Below, one piece after another: positions 60,111 to 64,000 of a stretch of 64,000 bases of DNA (positions within the stretch are counted from its first letter, which is position 1; each line of letters opens with the position of its first letter). The translations under genes and the position numbers were made by a program. The stretch comes from Drosophila pseudoobscura (lineage: Eukaryota; Arthropoda; Insecta; Diptera; Drosophilidae), in contig NC_046683.1 of the NCBI RefSeq assembly GCF_009870125.1, positions 2,914,001-2,978,000 of the forward strand, written 5' to 3'. The notes beneath the pieces were generated by a model. That model had not been told where the DNA came from, made no database searches, and saw only the letters and a program-made list of their open reading frames with translations.

Positions 60111-63100
60111 CTACAATTTTCTAGCAGAGCGAAAGAGCAAGCAACACCATTATTTATGCTGGTTTTTGGCTTTGACTTTTGCCCCGAAAAAATTGGGCTT
60201 TGTGCAGAGCCGAGGGCCCACGAGCTCCACAGCTCCAAAAACATACAAAATATATACAAATATAGAGCGGTACTCCCTCTACGCCTGGGCACAAGAAAAT
60301 GTGTGATTTCTCTGCCTCCTCCCCCGCTCCTGGCGGCACTCATTATGAGAGTTTACCCCCTCTCCCTCCCCTCCTGAGTGTCCGACTAATTGCAAGGAAA
60401 AGAAAAACTTTTATTTTTTTTGCATCATAATTAGTAGGGGGCAAGGCCCAGCCTCTTGGACGGCACAGAGGAGGCGTGATGGGGGGGGGCAGGGAACCAT
60501 AACTCAACTGAGCCGAAAAACCAGAACACTGTTCCTGGCCTTAGCCTGGCCAACAAAAACTTGTACCGAATGCACGAATATGGCATCATATTGTGGGAAT
60601 TTTCCACACCTGTTTGATCTCCTCGGCAGGGAAAGTCCCAGAGGCTCAAGAAGGACATCCTATTAGAAGCATTCTAGATTCTAGAGTGCTGCTGTCCTAC
60701 AGACTGTACTTTTATTTGGTAGAGTTGCCACCATATCATAAGAAAGGCAGATATGGGGGGATTAAAAGGGCTCCTGCGGGAGTTGGGTTTTTCTTAAATT
60801 TGTCCATTGCTCCTTCCACAGATGCCCCACCAGGTGTACCCCCGTTTGTTCTGCAAACGATTAAGTCCCGTATCGCAAGGGGGGTTAGACCTGCTTCGAT
60901 TATGCTCAGTGCATGATTATCTTTTGTGTCTTGTGCTCTTTGCCGCTCCGTTATTCTTCTCGTTAGCCGATTGCATTGCTTTCGGACAAGAGGGAAAATG
61001 GGGAGATCGGATCCCATAGGAAAGAGGCCTTTGGTAGTCATATATTTAGGTGCACACACGATAGGCAGGATAGGCACGATAGGAGTGAAACAAAGGAAAC
61101 ATCCAAGGGGTTGGGATATGTCGCATGTCCTCAAGGAGGGAGCTATCGAATGCCGGATAGTACGAGTGATGAGTGACGAGTGACGAGTGTGATTCCTTTT
61201 CGGTTTCCATTTCTCTGTGGCTCAGTGTAATTGGCAGTACTAATTGGTATGACATGTAGAAACACACACACACACACACACACACATGGAGAGAGGAGAA
61301 AATCGAAATCAAACGTCGGGCAATGGAAAGAAGAAGATGCGTCCCCAGAGAATGGCAGATAGAGAGCGAGAGGGACAGAGAGGGAGTGGTGCGAGGGGGG
61401 TAGAAATATGGCAAAAAAAAATTAAATCCTTGAAATGCTTTTAGCGCAAATTGCAAACAGCATTTAATTGGGTTGACTAAAAGGGTTCCGAGAGGAGGAC
61501 GGTAAAAGGGGGATGGGGGGAGGGCTTAACCATAGTGACCGCTAGAGCCAGTTCTCCTCTTACCCCCCACCCACCAGGCTTCATCTGTTCATATTTCACT
61601 GTAGCCTAGACTCCCTCTCTCTCTCTTCCTCTCTCCCCCTCTCGTATTTTATTTTTTCACTTTTTATTTGCTTTGAAAGATTAAACCCCGCTTAACGCCA
61701 CCCCCACCCCCCCCCCCCCTCTCATCCATTCCTTCGCCCCCTTCGCCACCCTCGTTGCCGCCTCGCTTACAATTTCACTTTGATGCGAGTTGCCAGAGCA
61801 ACAAAATGGAAATGGAAATTAAATTACTTGAATATTTCGCAATTAAAGTAACTTTCACGTGGAAAACTGGAGAGCTGGCAGCCAGCCCCCGAAAAACTCA
61901 TCGAACCAACAAAAATATACCGCCTTTTACGGCGTTTGGGCGTCCCGGGGGGTGTCCAGGGGGTCTCCAGGTCAACGGAGGTGGCGAGATGGGACCTTCT
62001 GGGTTCTGGCAGAAGAGCGAACACACGCCCCTATTTCAATTAGCCAGCAAGCCATAGATTATGGCCAGCGGTGCAGCAGTAATGGAAAATCCCTCTTACT
62101 GTTTGCAGTCCACACATTCCACTCATTCATATACGGAGCGGCAGCAGCCTAATGCATGGTCCGCTCCCGCAACGCTCTCTCTTTTAGGGCCTTATTTTGC
62201 TCAGCACAACAGCACGCTCCCTCACGCTCTCTCGACCTCGGGCCCGCTGGCCCTTGGCCTGGTTACTCCTTATAGTACTAATCGCTAATACCTCTACGGC
62301 CGCACACAAACCATGGTTTAGATGCACTATAATTCACACCACAAGAGACTTCGCTTGTATTCAGCCGAACAATCATCGAAATCGCCAGCAATCCATGTAT
62401 GTACCCAACATATTACCTTTATGGTAAATATATGTATCGTTTCATCTAAATATGATATATATTCTGGAATATTTTCATCTATAACTGGGTTATTTGTTAC
62501 AATTTCCACTCTCGCAGCCAATCTATGGGTGGTGTACATTTTCAAATGAATCCCAGTGTATTTTCAGGACAGAGTCAAGTTCTTGCCCCTCTCTACAGCC
62601 CCCTCTCTTTGTCCGTCTCTGGGCGTTGAAGTTCCTTAGATTTCAGATTATTCCAACAAGTTCTCGCTGAGGAGTCTCCTATCGTCGCGTCGCATCGCGT
62701 CGCGTCGCGTCTCTTGTTTTTTTTAGCATCTATGAATTTGAGTTCCTACTTCCTGCTTCCCTCTCCCCTCTCCACCCACCTCCCTCCTCCCACCACGTGC
62801 TCAAGTGTTTTGTGTTTCGTTTCTTTGCCATTTGTTCCACCGCGTGGAGGGGAATAGATAGATAGAGATGAGGTTGTTGTTGTTGTGGAACGACAAAAAA
62901 CGCAACCATCGCTCAATGGCGGTGGCGGTGGCGATGGCGGCTCTTCTAGAATTTCAATGTGTCCCACCAAAAGTGCTGGAGTGTGCGAGTGTGCGGGGGG
63001 ATGGTTTTTGCTTCCAATTTGAGGTTGAGGGGGTTGTGTGGGTGGTTGTGTGGGTGGTTGGTTGGTTGGGTGGGTGGCATGTCTAAAAAACTATTGTCCA

Positions 63101-64000
63101 AACGGCTGTGACGCAATGCCTGCCATGTTTTACTTAATTCTCTTTTCATTCCGATTCGGGTGGGGGAGGGGCGGGGCAGGGAGGGGAGGGCTGGTCGACA
63201 GAAACAAAGCCAACCTGTGGCATTGAGGCAGCCCCAAAAGAGAAAGAGAGAGAGAGAGAGAGGAGAGGATTGCGAGGAACAACAAAGATACAAAATATTT
63301 TTGTAATTGGACTTTTTTGCTAACCCAACCCGAACAAAAACCCCCCCACCCTTCCTCCGATGACGCCGCTTATCAGTCGAGGGGCAGGTCCCAGAGGGCG
63401 CGACGTGGGCGGAAGGAGCGGGGGGGAAGCAGCAGAGAGCATAATTAAATCAGCAAATTCCCAAAAACTAGAAAACAAGGGTAAAAACCCACACACACAC
63501 ACACACACACAGACACTTTAGCACACAGAAAAAAGTGCAAAAACTCAAGTATCGCCAACACATCATCGCCATCGCCATCGCCCCCTCTGGCAGGGCATGC
63601 CGCCACACAAAGAGCGGCTCGGAGGAGCAGCCGGAGAGCAGATAACTGTAACTCAACGACAAAAGGAAGCCCGAAAAAAGAACCACAAAAGCAACAAGAT
63701 GTGGCAGCTCTCGGCTCTCTCAGAGCCGTCGGGGTGCCGACGAAGCCTTTGATACTCTTCGATAGAGGAAAGCACACCGACGGCGAACTTTTTGCAGGCC
63801 TTCTGCACCTGGCCAAAACTATGGGATACACCTTGGCAGGGTATCAGGAGGGGGAGCGATGCAAGAGAGCGCCAAGAGAGGAGAGCAGAGGACCACAGAG
63901 GCGACAAAGCGGCCGAGCAGATTATGCGTTTAGGCCGAAAAAGGCTTCCTTCCCGTTCGAGGCGAATGGAAATGGAAATTCAAATGGCAAGCGATCAAAT

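Larger units (their letters stand above)
46354..64000 (-). other. Zdhhc8: Presumed large 5' intron of Zdhhc8 (at least 17.6 kb)
   Basis: No exon encoding the missing N-terminus (a short soluble stretch plus a first membrane helix) could be found here, so the region is read as intron continuing past the window. A non-coding 5' exon could be hidden; AGCAAG|GTGAGG at 57652 on the minus strand is one possible donor. The region is very rich in simple repeats: a C run (47969-47996), GT/CA runs (51835-51870, 54599-54652, 55033-55056, 56624-56648, 61262-61286, 63490-63511), GA/TC tracts and a G run (58788-58803). It also holds a TA-flanked element, an AT-rich palindromic block and a minisatellite. 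The assignment would change if another gene starts here. Confidence 0.5.

Overview
This is eukaryotic DNA, almost certainly from the X chromosome (Muller element A) of a Drosophila species. The evidence is short GT-AG introns, CAG-rich low-complexity proteins, and four recognisable fly genes lying together: the end of a Runt/RUNX gene that fits lozenge, the CWC15 homologue c12.1, a VWA8-type AAA+/vWA gene, and the palmitoyltransferase Zdhhc8. The unusually dense microsatellites and minisatellites suggest an obscura-group fly, but that is inference. No prokaryotic feature, CRISPR array or viral genome is visible.

Layout. Positions 1-5907 are upstream intronic sequence of lozenge. Its last coding exon (5908-6953, + strand) ends in the Groucho-recruiting VWRPY motif and is followed by a 3' UTR with AATAAA at 7511. 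Positions 7530-23390 are a roughly 16 kb gene-poor interval. It holds simple repeats, copies of a dispersed repeat, a strong CTCF-like motif, a cluster of nuclear-receptor half-sites, and an unexplained pair of minus-strand splice sites at 22349-22415. c12.1 (24321-23487, -) and the VWA8 homologue (24672-29298, +) diverge from a 350 bp promoter carrying two perfect DRE (DREF) sites, as expected for housekeeping genes. The VWA8 gene converges on Zdhhc8, whose long candidate 3' UTR (about 29.86-32.84 kb) carries three Pumilio-type motifs.

Zdhhc8 (-) takes up the rest of the window. Nine coding exons were reconstructed between 46353 and 32839, all with compatible phases, giving 934 residues from the second transmembrane region to the PDZ ligand ...YEISV. 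The exon with the initiator Met was not found and probably lies beyond 64000, so 46354-64000 is read as a very large 5' intron. An unrecognised two-pass membrane protein gene is nested on the same strand in one intron (35984-35103).

How the genes relate: they do not form a pathway. A developmentally regulated transcription factor with a large flanking domain sits beside a compact housekeeping pair (spliceosome factor and predicted mitochondrial ATPase), followed by a large membrane-enzyme gene with big, repeat-rich introns. The most novel material is a dispersed repeat family with at least five copies in both orientations, TA-flanked MITE candidates, two unrelated CTGTTAA-containing minisatellites, the nested gene, the candidate spliced minus-strand transcript, and a 360-codon intronic ORF.
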